A stretch of DNA of 64,000 bases from Pseudarcicella hirudinis (GCF_900115665.1 NZ_FOXH01000005.1:124001-188000); one strand, 5' to 3'. Shown: positions 9,035-17,985, counted from the stretch's first letter. Made by a program: numbers and translations. The notes: generated by a model not told the origin, from the letters alone.

Positions 9035-10131
9035 AATCTGATTAATGGAATAGAAACAGAAAACAGCAACGGATTACTGGTTATTTTAGGCACTCTGTCG
9101 CACAAAAGTTTGTACCGATGAATGATATTATTCAAGCCGGTGCCTGACGAAAGTACTTTTCTCTCCAAAGGGATAAAAGAATTGGAGACAACCAATTCCA
9201 GATTATTATTACTTTCTATAGTAATCTTCAAAGGATTATCCTTTAGGGTTTTATTATGCTTCAGCGCATTCTCTATAAGCAACTGAAGGGTTAAGGGTGG
9301 CAGGTATAAATTATAAAAACCCTCCTGAATATCTATTTTAAAAACGACTCCACTGCCTGCTCTGTGTTTTAAAAGAAATATGTAAGCATTCAGGAATTTT
9401 ATTTCCTCCTCAAGCGTAATCATGTTCTTTTTGGAGTTAACTAACAAATACCGGTAAACCTTTGAAAAATTTTCTGCATAATTATAACCAAGCTGCTGGT
9501 CTTCCAGAATCAGTTCAGAAAGTACACTGAGGTTATTGAACACAAAATGCGGGTCAATCTGTAGTTTCAGGGCCTGAAGTTCTGCCTCCACGGCCGCCTG
9601 CTTATGTTCAGCTGCCTTTAATTTATGTTCAGCAGCTTCCATAGCAGAGTTTTTCCAGTTATGAATTAAGTGGTTTCCGGTATGAATAGTACTCAGCATC
9701 AAGGCTACAATAATACTCACCACGCTCCAGTGCCAGTTTACAATTTCCGCCTCCATTGAACTCATACCATCCTCAGGATAAGCATTCATCAGAATAAAAA
9801 TGTAATTCTGTATCAAAATGATGAAGAGTACTGAAGCAATGTTTAAGGTGGTTTCAGTAAATAATCTATTAATCGGTTTTTTGGTCCAGGGTAATCTTTT
9901 ATTCAACTTTGTATTGATCAATATACTTGTCTCTGAAATGATGACACAGAAAAACAGGGTAACCACCCATTCCCCGATAAGCATGAGCGGTGGATGCTCA
10001 AAATAACCTACCCACATTGCTGAATAAGGATTCAGTAAATATGAAATAAGGTACAACATTGCAAAAGCAAATAATACCAGCGCAATCCGCATGGCTTTGT
10101 TATTGGGAAATATGTGCCTGGTTGCTTCCAT
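9031..10131 (-). CDS. LytS-type sensor histidine kinase
   Basis: A 366-residue membrane kinase of the His_kinase (5TM/LytS-YehU) family. Four hydrophobic segments lie within residues 15-155. An Ala/Glu/Lys-rich coiled coil follows (residues 163-188, with EAAEHKLKAAEHK repeated), then the phosphoacceptor His195 in QIDPHFVFNNL, the N box LLIENALKHN (about 284-293) and a glycine-rich GTGLNNIIHRY. It would phosphorylate the overlapping LytTR regulator. The ligand is unknown; there is no large periplasmic domain, so sensing is probably by the membrane helices. Confidence 0.93.
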   Translation of the reverse strand: MEATRHIFPNNKAMRIALVLFAFAMLYLISYLLNPYSAMWVGYFEHPPLMLIGEWVVTLFFCVIISETSILINTKLNKRLPWTKKPINRLFTETTLNIASVLFIILIQNYIFILMNAYPEDGMSSMEAEIVNWHWSVVSIIVALMLSTIHTGNHLIHNWKNSAMEAAEHKLKAAEHKQAAVEAELQALKLQIDPHFVFNNLSVLSELILEDQQLGYNYAENFSKVYRYLLVNSKKNMITLEEEIKFLNAYIFLLKHRAGSGVVFKIDIQEGFYNLYLPPLTLQLLIENALKHNKTLKDNPLKITIESNNNLELVVSNSFIPLERKVLSSGTGLNNIIHRYKLLCDRVPKITSNPLLFSVSIPLIRL

Positions 10132-10518
10132 ACTGTAAAAATAACTGATCTATCGTCCATTTACACGATAACATCTTTCGTAAGCTTTCCGGATTTTCTT
10201 TTTTGTTTCAGAAATAATCCGGGACAAATTTGTCTTTTTCTTTTCAGAATTCACTGAATTGCCAGATACTTTCATGGCTGCAAAAACGAAGTTTCCCATT
10301 ATTCCAATGAATATATAAAAATCAAAGTTGAAGCATTTAATTTTCCGAAAAAGCTTTTATTACACCTAAGCGTCAGAACTTAGCGCTCAATACGCTGAAT
10401 CGGTGACTGAAGCTAAAGTGGGCTGTGAGACACAGGCCATGGTGAAGGCAAAGAGACAGACATAGCGCAAACTCGTATGATAACCAGCGTCATCTTTTGC
10501 AAATCAGGCATTATGCTG
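10132..10518. other. Gap upstream of the kinase gene, with a 12-bp palindrome
   Basis: No gene is seen. A perfect 12-base palindrome GACAAATTTGTC at 10223-10234 lies 92 bases upstream of the kinase start and could be an operator. The stretch 10375-10500 is more GC-rich than its surroundings and full of short imperfect inverted repeats, but encodes nothing convincing in any frame. Confidence 0.4.
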
Positions 10519-11499
10519 TTAAAGCGTTGCCTCTTTATTGTATTTGCTCCGGTATTCCAACGGTGACATTCCGGTAATTTTCCTGAATACTTCACGAAAA
10601 GCTTTCACATCCGAATAACCAACTTCATACATCACTTCATTAATGGTTTTCCGACTGGTTTCAAATGCTTTTTTAGCAGATTCTATTTTTACTCTTTGTA
10701 AATATTCAACAGGTGTATTTCCGGTTGCTTTGATAAATCTTCTGTCAAAATTTCGTCTGCCTACAGAAAACTTTGAAGATAAATGCTCAACGGATATTTT
10801 TTCATCCAGTTTACTTTCAATATAGGCCTGTGCCTGCCGAACCATTTCATCTCCATGTAACTTCTGGCCTGTAAATATGGTAAATGCCGATTGGCTTTGC
10901 CGGTCCATTTCAATCTGAAATACTTTAGAACAGAAAATAGCTGTTTGTCTGTCATAGTATTTTTCTATCAGATAAATAATCAGGTTCAGGAAAGAATAGG
11001 CACCACCATTGGTATAAATCCCTTTTTCATCTGTAATCAATTTATCTGTCTGTAAATTCACCTGTGGAAACATATTCCTGAAGTTATCTGCAACAGCCCA
11101 GTGTGTCGAACAACTTTTTCCATCCAGTAAACCGGAAGAAGCCAGTAAAAATGCACCGGTACATATACTTGCCACTTCAGCACCGTTTTTATACTGCTGC
11201 TCCACCCAGTCAATCAGTAACTGGTTTTCCTGTACTGCTTTTCTGTAATTATGATTTAACGAAGGAATAATAATGAGATTTGTCTTACTGATGGCTGAAA
11301 TATTAACATGCGGTTTTACAGAAAACAATCCGTCATAGAATTCGACTTCTTTGGAAATACCTGCCAGTTGAATGGTAAACAATTCATTCCTGCCGGATTC
11401 CTTCCAATATGCATTGGCTCTTGTAAATATCTTATAAGCACCTACAATGCTGCTTAAATTGTTCTCCCCCTCAGGGACTATTATCGTCAGATGCTGCAT
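10519..11499 (-). CDS. GlxA-type AraC regulator with DJ-1/PfpI domain
   Basis: A 326-residue regulator with two domains. Residues 1-185 are a DJ-1/PfpI (GATase1-like) domain, with Cys113 in ASICTGAFLLA at the nucleophile-elbow position and STHW following, as in GlxA-family regulators. Residues about 222-320 are an AraC helix-turn-helix (LSSKFSVGRRNFDRRFIKAT and VGYSDVKAFREVFRKITG). It is divergent from the SRPBCC genes and shares a ~125-base intergenic region with promoters in both directions, so it plausibly controls them. Ligand unknown. Confidence 0.93.
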   Translation of the reverse strand: MQHLTIIVPEGENNLSSIVGAYKIFTRANAYWKESGRNELFTIQLAGISKEVEFYDGLFSVKPHVNISAISKTNLIIIPSLNHNYRKAVQENQLLIDWVEQQYKNGAEVASICTGAFLLASSGLLDGKSCSTHWAVADNFRNMFPQVNLQTDKLITDEKGIYTNGGAYSFLNLIIYLIEKYYDRQTAIFCSKVFQIEMDRQSQSAFTIFTGQKLHGDEMVRQAQAYIESKLDEKISVEHLSSKFSVGRRNFDRRFIKATGNTPVEYLQRVKIESAKKAFETSRKTINEVMYEVGYSDVKAFREVFRKITGMSPLEYRSKYNKEATL

Positions 11500-11513
11500 C
11501 GCTTTTTTTAAAA

Positions 11514-11544
11514 CAAAGATAAATATTTACTTTGTCCAAATCAA
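11514..11544 (-). promoter_or_regulatory. Promoter of the GlxA-type regulator gene
   Basis: On the minus strand, TATCTTTG (11514-11521) fits TAnnTTTG and a TTG (11542-11544) lies 20 bases upstream of it. The predicted transcript would start only a few bases before the ATG at 11499, giving a nearly leaderless mRNA. Confidence 0.5.
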
Positions 11545-11570
11545 CCCGTCAAAATGTCCATTTTACACCC

Positions 11571-11600
11571 TTTGCAAGTAATATTCAGACAATATCTTTG
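11571..11600 (+). promoter_or_regulatory. Promoter of the SRPBCC operon
   Basis: TTTG at 11571-11574 and TATCTTTG at 11593-11600 are separated by 18 bases. Both match the Bacteroidota consensus. Transcription would begin near 11607, which rules out an in-frame upstream ATG at 11532 and supports the start at 11625. Confidence 0.65.
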
Positions 11601-11624
11601 TTGCATAAAACTCACAAAATTAAC

Positions 11625-12107
11625 ATGGAAATAGCTGCATCAGATTTTACCACTACCTTATCGGTAGATCAATCTCCCCGGGAAGCCTTTGAAGCCATCA
11701 ATAATATTTGCGGATGGTGGTCAGAGGATTTTAAGGGTAATTCGCAACAGCTGGATGACGAATTTGAGGTACGCTTCGGAGATATGCATTATTCAAGACA
11801 AAAATTAACAGAAATAATTCCGGATCAGAAAATTGTCTGGCTTGTTACAGATAGTTTTTTAAGTTTTCTTAAAGACAAAAGTGAATGGACTGGCACCATT
11901 ATTACTTTCGAAATTTCTGATCAGCATTCCAAAACACAAATTCTGTTCACTCATAAAGGTCTGGTTCCTGAAATTGAATGTTTCCAGAGCTGTTCGGGTG
12001 GATGGAATCATTATTTACAGGGCAGTTTATTGAACTTTATAGCCAAAGGCGAAGGAAAACCTAATGTTTTAAGTCAGGAAACAAAAGATAAATCAACAAA
12101 AAAATAA
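11625..12107 (+). CDS. SRPBCC/START-like domain protein
   Basis: A 160-residue protein of the SRPBCC (AHSA1/START-like) fold: [20 protein letters not shown] at the start, then GWWSEDFKG and [16 protein letters not shown]. The family forms a hydrophobic-ligand-binding cavity; the ligand here is unknown. I chose the ATG at 11625 because a strong promoter lies between it and the upstream in-frame ATG at 11532, and because the next gene's product aligns from this point. It is a close paralogue of the first half of the next gene, four bases downstream, so the pair arose by tandem duplication. Confidence 0.88.
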   Translation: MEIAASDFTTTLSVDQSPREAFEAINNICGWWSEDFKGNSQQLDDEFEVRFGDMHYSRQKLTEIIPDQKIVWLVTDSFLSFLKDKSEWTGTIITFEISDQHSKTQILFTHKGLVPEIECFQSCSGGWNHYLQGSLLNFIAKGEGKPNVLSQETKDKSTKK

Positions 12108-12111
12108 GATC

Positions 12112-12918
12112 ATGCAAAATCAAGATTTCACCTCTGTTTTATTGGTAGATCAATCTCCTGAGGAAGTATTCAAGGCCATCAACAATGTCCGGGGATGGTG
12201 GTCAGAAGAAATCGAAGGCAATACAGAAAAACTCAATGGTGAATTTACCTATCATTACCAGGATGTTCATCGTTGTAAAATGAAATTAACTGAAGTCATT
12301 CCAGACCAAAAAGTTGTCTGGCTTGTCAAAGACAATTATTTCTCTTTTACCCAGGATAAAAGCGAATGGGTCGGAACACATATTATTTTTGAAATTTCAG
12401 AGAAAGATCACAAAACACAAATTCTGTTCACTCATAAAGGTTTAGTTCCTGAATATGAATGTTATAATGCCTGTGTGAACGGATGGAGTCAATATATCCA
12501 GCGCAGTCTGCTAAGTCTGATCACTACCGGTAAAGGACAGCCAAATACCAGCAAAACAGCCTATACCATTCATGAAGTGGCGGCAAGATTCAGTGAACTT
12601 GCCAGACAGGAAAAATGGTTTGAAATCCAGGAGGAATTTTTTGCAGATCATATAAAGAGCATAGAACCGCCGCATTCTCTCTGGTTTAAAAATGCTGAAG
12701 GTAAGGCTACAGTTCGAAAAAAAGGTGAAGACTTTGTGAAACAGATCGTGGCTGTTCACCGAGCACATACAACAGAACCCGTTGTAGGCGGCAATCATTT
12801 TGCAGTGGGCAGAGAAATGGAGCTTACCCTGCAAAATCTGGGAAGAATAAAAATTGACCAGATAATGCTATATGAAGTAAAAGATGGTCAGATTATATCA
12901 GAACAGTTCTTTTATTAA
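12112..12918 (+). CDS. SRPBCC domain fused to a SnoaL-like domain
   Basis: A 268-residue two-domain protein. Residues 1-140 are an SRPBCC domain very similar to the preceding gene product ([40 protein letters not shown]). Residues about 150-268 form a SnoaL/NTF2-like domain (VAARFSELARQEKWFEIQEE, VGGNHFAVGREMEL, YEVKDGQIISEQFFY). Both folds bind small hydrophobic molecules or act as cyclase/isomerase scaffolds. The four-base gap implies an operon with the upstream paralogue. The fusion is unusual; no frameshift or linker scar is seen. Function unknown. Confidence 0.87.
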   Translation: MQNQDFTSVLLVDQSPEEVFKAINNVRGWWSEEIEGNTEKLNGEFTYHYQDVHRCKMKLTEVIPDQKVVWLVKDNYFSFTQDKSEWVGTHIIFEISEKDHKTQILFTHKGLVPEYECYNACVNGWSQYIQRSLLSLITTGKGQPNTSKTAYTIHEVAARFSELARQEKWFEIQEEFFADHIKSIEPPHSLWFKNAEGKATVRKKGEDFVKQIVAVHRAHTTEPVVGGNHFAVGREMELTLQNLGRIKIDQIMLYEVKDGQIISEQFFY

Positions 12919-13004
12919 TATTAAAGAATATCTATCACTTTTTTACCCCTAAAAAAGGCTAAATTCCCGGAATTTTTAAGCAGGGGAACCGGGAATGATT
13001 TCCT

Positions 13005-13050
13005 TGCTGAAAATCCGGAAAACTTCAATTTCCAGGTTTTCAGCATTTTT
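13005..13050 (+). terminator. Rho-independent terminator of the SRPBCC operon
   Basis: TGCTGAAAA (13005-13013) pairs with TTTTCAGCA (13037-13045), with an inner GGAA/TTCC extension, and is followed by five Ts. A second hairpin with ATTCCCGG/CCGGGAAT arms lies just before it (12963-12996). It separates the convergent SRPBCC and ABM-domain genes. Confidence 0.75.
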
Positions 13051-13064
13051 CATTAGCATAAAAA

Positions 13065-13502
13065 TCATTTCTTCTCTTTTGCCCCAAGAACAATCGGCTC
13101 AGAATCAATAAGTTGGAGAGATTTAACCATTTCCTTTGTTGTGCTTTTATATTTTTTGAAATGTGGGGTTTCCAGATGAGCCTTGTAGGCTTCTGCACTG
13201 GCATATATTTCAAAAACGGTTATATGAGTAGGATTATCCTTTTCTGACACAGCATATAAGGCCAGCACGCCGGGTTCGAGGCGTATTGCCGTTTCAACCC
13301 CTTCTTTTAGTGCGGCTTTATAGCTTTCGAGCTGGGTAGAATCAATCTGGATTTTCGCCACTCTGACGATCGTTTTTTTATCCTGCGCTGAAGCATTTCC
13401 ATAAGAGAACAGTGACAGCAGAAATCCGGTAAAAACCAGAGATAATCCGTGCAGGAAGCCTGTTCCACCGATTGAAACAGAATGTATTTTTCTGAATTCC
13501 AT
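13065..13502 (-). CDS. Exported antibiotic biosynthesis monooxygenase (ABM)-like protein
   Basis: A 145-residue protein with an N-terminal hydrophobic signal (about residues 15-39, ending NASAQ) followed by an ABM dimeric ferredoxin-like domain: VRVAKIQIDSTQLESYKAAL, EPGVLALYAVSEKDNPTHI and EIYASAEAYKAHLETPHFKKY are typical. Family members include monooxygenases acting without cofactor and quinol monooxygenases, but many have unknown roles. The signal peptide implies a periplasmic location, as often found in Bacteroidota. A cupin gene lies upstream on the same strand, 71 bases away, perhaps in the same transcript. Confidence 0.87.
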   Translation of the reverse strand: MEFRKIHSVSIGGTGFLHGLSLVFTGFLLSLFSYGNASAQDKKTIVRVAKIQIDSTQLESYKAALKEGVETAIRLEPGVLALYAVSEKDNPTHITVFEIYASAEAYKAHLETPHFKKYKSTTKEMVKSLQLIDSEPIVLGAKEKK

Positions 13503-13544
13503 TTTTAATTTATTTTATGATTGTCAATACTTTATTTCAGACAT

Positions 13545-13566
13545 TCCGGATAAACTGATATCCGGA
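13545..13566 (-). other. Hairpin between the cupin and ABM genes
   Basis: TCCGGATA and TATCCGGA form perfect 8-base arms around a six-base loop just after the cupin gene. There is no T run, so it may be a processing or attenuating hairpin rather than a full terminator. Confidence 0.35.
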
Positions 13567-13573
13567 TCAGCAT

Positions 13574-13984
13574 TTAAGCTTTCAGATAATACTGTTGGTC
13601 TGTTACCCTTTCCATCCAGTTTACCATACCATTCTCAGTATTCAGGTTAACAGCAAGATGTACAAATCTGCTATCCGGTGAAGCCCCGTGCCAATGTTTA
13701 ATCCCCGGAAGCACATTTACCACATCGCCTGTCCGGATTTCGCGGATAGCAGCTCCTTCTTCCTGATAATAACCAATTCCTTCAGTTACAATTAAGATCT
13801 GATTACTGGGATGTGTATGCCAATTGTTCCTCGCAGCAGGGCTAAACACTACTTCACTAATCGTACAGTTGGTATGCTCATCCGAAGCAACGAGCGCTTT
13901 TAACCAAACCTTTCCTGTAAAATATTCCGAAGGAACGGATTTATATCCCTCTGATATTTCATTGTTTTGTTCCTGATTTTCCAT
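13574..13984 (-). CDS. Cupin domain protein
   Basis: A 136-residue single-domain cupin. The first motif is seen in FSPAARNNWHTHPSNQILIVTEG (two histidines for metal binding) and the second in VVNVLPGIKHWHGASP. The HWHGA form is typical of the carboxymuconolactone-decarboxylase-associated and (R)-mandelonitrile lyase-like cupins. No signal peptide. It precedes the ABM-like gene and may share its transcript. The reaction is unknown; a redox or hydroxynitrile lyase-like activity is possible but not shown. Confidence 0.88.
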   Translation of the reverse strand: MENQEQNNEISEGYKSVPSEYFTGKVWLKALVASDEHTNCTISEVVFSPAARNNWHTHPSNQILIVTEGIGYYQEEGAAIREIRTGDVVNVLPGIKHWHGASPDSRFVHLAVNLNTENGMVNWMERVTDQQYYLKA

Positions 13985-14257
13985 TTCTCATATGCTTTAA
14001 AGTGTTAATTCTATCCAATTAAGAAGGTTTTTTGTCATAAAACCGTTTTAACATTGTAAAAGGCTTTTACCTTACTCCTAACGTAAAGTTATACATTTCG
14101 GACTAAACTGAAGATTCTTTACAGGAAACAAATTTTTCAAATAATTAAGCGGGAAATTGCAAAACTTTCCGATGATTTAAATTATATTGTTAACCTCTGT
14201 TTTTATCCGTTTACATCAGATTTATATTAATCGTGCCAGTTTAAAATATTCACATAA

Positions 14258-15832
14258 ATGTTAGAAAATTTTCCGTTTTACCTAAGCCTTATTGTAGCCA
14301 TTTTACTGCTGATCATGCTGGCGAATAAAATAAAAGTGGCATATCCCGTACTATTGGTTCTTGCTGGACTGGTCATTAGCTTTATTCCCGGGATTCCTGC
14401 CATGCATATAGACCCTGAACTTATTTTTATCATCTTTCTTCCCCCTTTGTTATATGAAGCAGCCTGGGCCATATCCTGGAAAGAATTATGGCGATGGCGA
14501 CGTATTATCAGCAGTTTTGCCTTTGTAGTAGTATTTTTCACAGCCATGTCAGTGGCTTTTACAGCCAATTATTTTATTCCCGGTTTTTCATTGGCTTTAG
14601 GCTTTTTACTGGGAGGGATCGTATCACCACCGGATGCTGTAAGTGCGGGGGCAATTCTGAAATTTGTAAAAGTACCGAAGCGAATGTCTTCGATTCTTGA
14701 AGGAGAAAGTTTAATGAATGACGCCTCCTCTTTAATTATCTTTCGTTTTGCGTTAATCGCAGTTGCTACAGGGCAATTTATCTGGTATGATGCTGCATTA
14801 AACTTTGGCTGGATGCTGATTGGCGGCGTAGGGACGGGCCTGCTGATTGGCTGGGTTTTCATGAAAGCTCACAAATACCTGCCTACTGATGCCAATTCCG
14901 ACATTGTATTAACATTGGTCACTCCTTATATTATGTATATTGCAGCAGAAGAAATGCACAGTTCCGGTGTACTTGCTGTAGTAAGCGGTGGATTGTTATT
15001 AGCGAATAACAGACATCTTTTTTTAAGCAGTACTTCCCGTTTACGGGGTACGAATGTCTGGGAAAGCCTTTGTTTCGTACTCAACGGACTGGTATTTATC
15101 CTGATCGGACTGGATTTACCGGAAATAACCGCAGATCTTGACGGAGTAAGCATTTCTTCCGCAATCGGTTACGGTGTACTGATTACTCTTGTTTTAATCT
15201 TGGGAAGAATTTTATCGGCATATGCAGCAGTTGTTGTTACACTGATAGCCCGTAATTTCATTACCGTCGCTGACCGTCGGAATCCCGGATACAAAGTACC
15301 TTTCGTTTTGGGCTGGACAGGAATGAGGGGTGTAGTATCACTTGCTGCGGCCTTGTCAATTCCGGTGCAATTGGCAAATGGTGCTGCCTTTCCGCAACGG
15401 AATCTCATTTTATTTATTACGTTTATTGTCATCCTGTTAACCTTACTTGTACAGGGTTTAACCTTGCCTTATTTAATCAGGAAAATACATATCCCTGATC
15501 TGGACCCGACTTTACCTGAAGAAGAACTCGACAATCTGATCCGAAAACAATTAGCGGAACATGCCTTACTTCACCTCAGGACTAATTACATTGACCAACT
15601 TGACGATCATCCAGCCTTACAGCAAATGGCACTCAAATGGGAAAATAACAGTCGTTTGGCTGATGACGTATTAATGGCAGAAGAGTGTAAAGCTGTATAT
15701 CTTGACATTCTGAATCAACAAAGAATATGGCTGCACGATAAAAACAAAGCTGAAGAGACGCTTGATGAAGAAATTATCCGTAAACATTTACAGCACCTTG
15801 ATCTGGAAGAGGAGAAACTGAGGTTTTTATAA
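14258..15832 (+). CDS. Na+/H+ antiporter, CPA1 family
   Basis: A 524-residue membrane protein with about twelve hydrophobic segments in the first 410 residues and a hydrophilic cytoplasmic tail of about 100 residues. FLPPLLYEAAW (60-70) and GESLMNDASS (149-158, with Asn154-Asp155 of the ion site) are CPA1 signatures. It would exchange cytoplasmic Na+ (or K+) for protons and help pH and salt homeostasis. It stands alone between the divergent cupin gene and the KOW gene. Length and tail match the bacterial YjcE/NhaP-like type. Confidence 0.94.
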   Translation: MLENFPFYLSLIVAILLLIMLANKIKVAYPVLLVLAGLVISFIPGIPAMHIDPELIFIIFLPPLLYEAAWAISWKELWRWRRIISSFAFVVVFFTAMSVAFTANYFIPGFSLALGFLLGGIVSPPDAVSAGAILKFVKVPKRMSSILEGESLMNDASSLIIFRFALIAVATGQFIWYDAALNFGWMLIGGVGTGLLIGWVFMKAHKYLPTDANSDIVLTLVTPYIMYIAAEEMHSSGVLAVVSGGLLLANNRHLFLSSTSRLRGTNVWESLCFVLNGLVFILIGLDLPEITADLDGVSISSAIGYGVLITLVLILGRILSAYAAVVVTLIARNFITVADRRNPGYKVPFVLGWTGMRGVVSLAAALSIPVQLANGAAFPQRNLILFITFIVILLTLLVQGLTLPYLIRKIHIPDLDPTLPEEELDNLIRKQLAEHALLHLRTNYIDQLDDHPALQQMALKWENNSRLADDVLMAEECKAVYLDILNQQRIWLHDKNKAEETLDEEIIRKHLQHLDLEEEKLRFL

Positions 15833-15914
15833 GAAGATTTTTGTCCATAAAATACCAGTTAATCTGCTCTTTTACTGTTGAAAGTGCAGGATTTTCACAA
15901 ACTAAAACAAGGCT

Positions 15915-16118
15915 ATGAATACTCCAGTAACTGAAAATCTAAAGGATGGCGACCAGTGTAAGGTAATCGGAGGTACCCATGCCGGTAAAAGTGGTACAGT
16001 CAGAGACGTAAACACCAGCAAAACCGGACATATAACCATTACAGTTGAACAAAAAAACGGTGTGCGGTTCAAAACACTTGGCAGGAATGTAATTGTTCTT
16101 ACCAATGAAATTGGATAA
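15915..16118 (+). CDS. Small KOW-motif protein
   Basis: A 67-residue protein. GDQCKVIGGTHAGKSGTVRD matches the KOW motif of NusG, ribosomal protein L24 and related RNA/ribosome-binding proteins, followed by beta-strand-like ITITVEQ and a short tail. It is much smaller than NusG and not located in a ribosomal operon, so it is a free-standing KOW protein, perhaps RNA binding. It lies 82 bases after the antiporter gene on the same strand. A reading frame on the opposite strand is only its mirror. Confidence 0.75.
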   Translation: MNTPVTENLKDGDQCKVIGGTHAGKSGTVRDVNTSKTGHITITVEQKNGVRFKTLGRNVIVLTNEIG

Positions 16119-16188
16119 CGCAGACTAGTCCGCTGGTATAACATCGGCTAATTCCGGGAGTTCCATAAAATAATCTTAGTAAGTCATG

Positions 16189-16254
16189 ATACTATTAAAA
16201 GGAGAATAATTCCTGTAAAATAAAAGACAGTAATCATTCTCTTTTTAATAGTAT
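16189..16254. repeat. Long inverted repeat (19-bp stem)
   Basis: The arms at 16189-16207 and 16236-16254 pair over 19 positions with a single G-T wobble. The 28-base loop has its own CTGT/ACAG pairing. It lies 70 bases after the KOW gene, in a 535-base gap otherwise without genes. It could be a terminator, a small structured RNA, or a remnant of a miniature mobile element. Confidence 0.6.
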
Positions 16255-16274
16255 TAGCATTTATCAATTCCACC

Positions 16275-16313
16275 TTAGCCAAAAAGACATTTCTATTAGC
16301 TAAAAAGACATTT
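16275..16313 (+). promoter_or_regulatory. Direct repeat pair, 21-bp period
   Basis: Two copies of TTAGCyAAAAAGACATTT (16275-16292 and 16296-16313) differ at one base and start exactly 21 bases apart, two helical turns. This spacing is typical of sites bound by dimers that contact direct repeats, LytTR regulators among them. It is about 340 bases before the next gene. The rest of the gap up to 16653 shows nothing recognisable. Confidence 0.45.
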
Positions 16314-16653
16314 ATTGCCTCAGAATTAGTTTTATCTTTCTGCTACTCTTAGTATTGCCCCACAATACTGCAACGATATTAACACACTCTGTTAAACGAT
16401 CTACACGTAATCAAAAGTTTAATTAAGTATGTTAATGTTTTACTACCGGGCTACCAGCTTCTTATATTGTCCAGGGAGCACAATCTGAAATTGAGACAGC
16501 TGCAACTTTCACCCTTGGATGGAAAGAAAAATATCTTAACTCTAGTTAACACAACGGCATAGATCAAATATCTCTCTGCCTGGCAACACCCCACTCTTAC
16601 TGATGGCAAATACCTGAAGAATTCAATGTTTTTCACGTAAATCATAATTTATA

Positions 16654-17985
16654 ATGATGTTGAAATTTACCGTTTTTATGTTGTTTTTGTTAATAGCCGG
16701 AGCCTGTTCTAAAACAGAGATCCCGGATCCGACTATTTCAATTTTTGCTTCTGCTACTGACTTTGGAGCGATTACTCCAAAATCAACTTCTGCCCTTCTT
16801 ATTTCTCAGCTTGGTGAAGGAAACGTTTCATACACAGTGACATCCGATAGCCCCTGGATTGTTTTAAACAAAACAGCAGGAACCATTAAAGAAAACAAAG
16901 ATACCTTATTGGTTTCCGTTGATACCACTAAGCTCGTTAATGGAATCAATGCAGCTATCCTGAAAATTACGCCAACGCTTAATGGGAAAATTGGCATGGC
17001 ATCGGGTGTAGTACTGAAAGGTTCTTATACTAAAATCAGCTATGTAAAAGGTCATGAACTAACAGCAGATGAGGTCTGGGAGGGTAATATATTTCTTACC
17101 GGTGATATTGTTGTGCCAGGCGGAAAAACGCTGAGTATTAATGCAGGAACAAATGTAAAAATAGTAGGTGGCCGCCTACCGAAGGGAGCATATGACGGTG
17201 GGGCATATGGTGGAGTTGCTGATATTTATGTGGAAGGGAATTTAAACATGAATGGAGTCTCTGCAAGCCCTGTAAATATGTATTCTTCAAGTTCAAATAA
17301 TAACTGGGGTAGAATTTCTTTCGGCAAAAGCGGCACAGGCAAGATACAATATGCCAGCATCAACAATGTCGATTTTGGAATATATCTGTTTGCCAGTAAT
17401 ACATCGGCAAGACATTTATTCAAAAATATCTATTTCTCTAATTGTTTAATTGGCTTTATTAAGGAAGGAGCAAATACGGTAGAACTCAGAGGCGTTACTT
17501 TTAGAGATAATAACAGTAACATAGCAATCTACGGTATCAGATCCGGCGATCTGCCTTCTAAGACCAGTATTATCAATTCAGAGTTTACGGGTTTACTTTC
17601 TGTATATATAGACGGGACCAACAACGTTGTTAATATTACCAATTCTAATTTTAGAATTGAAGATGATTTCTTCGTTAATATTTATATCAGCGGTTCGGGC
17701 TCAAATAATACTGTTACCGCTGATAATTGTTTCGGTATACAAACCTATAACAACCCAGACTCAAGTAACAAATTTATTCAAAGCAATATTGCTTCATCTG
17801 CATTAAGTGGAATCGGTTGTGGCTTTAAGCCTAATCTTAACATTTTCAGCCTCCCCCAAAAGCTTCAAGGGGTGCCGCCCAGCGGATTGCCGCCCATCTT
17901 AAACCGTTCTCTAAAGGAGAGGGAGTTGTTTATGCTTGTGAACAAGAAACTCATAGAAAACAGGATTAACCCTAAAAACGATTAA
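16654..17985 (+). CDS. Surface lipoprotein with BACON-like and beta-helix regions
   Basis: A 443-residue predicted lipoprotein; the lipobox is AGAC near residue 18. Residues about 25-125 resemble a BACON/Ig-like domain (SYTVTSDSPWIVLNKTAGTI). Residues 145-370 have the short hydrophobic repeats of a right-handed parallel beta-helix, rich in Asn, Ser and Ile (VTFRDNNSNIAIYGI, INSEFTGLL). The final ~45 residues (from SLPQKLQGVPP) are basic and proline-rich and unlike the rest, and may be read-through into foreign sequence after loss of the original end. Role unknown; possibly carbohydrate or surface binding. Confidence 0.7.
   Translation: MMLKFTVFMLFLLIAGACSKTEIPDPTISIFASATDFGAITPKSTSALLISQLGEGNVSYTVTSDSPWIVLNKTAGTIKENKDTLLVSVDTTKLVNGINAAILKITPTLNGKIGMASGVVLKGSYTKISYVKGHELTADEVWEGNIFLTGDIVVPGGKTLSINAGTNVKIVGGRLPKGAYDGGAYGGVADIYVEGNLNMNGVSASPVNMYSSSSNNNWGRISFGKSGTGKIQYASINNVDFGIYLFASNTSARHLFKNIYFSNCLIGFIKEGANTVELRGVTFRDNNSNIAIYGIRSGDLPSKTSIINSEFTGLLSVYIDGTNNVVNITNSNFRIEDDFFVNIYISGSGSNNTVTADNCFGIQTYNNPDSSNKFIQSNIASSALSGIGCGFKPNLNIFSLPQKLQGVPPSGLPPILNRSLKERELFMLVNKKLIENRINPKND

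Noticed and set aside
11532-11624. Upstream in-frame ATG for the first SRPBCC gene
   Set aside because: A good promoter (-33 at 11571, -7 at 11593) lies between it and the ATG at 11625, and the paralogue aligns only from 11625.
15902-16144. Minus-strand open frame over the KOW gene
   Set aside because: It is the mirror of a gene with a clear KOW motif and has no features of its own.
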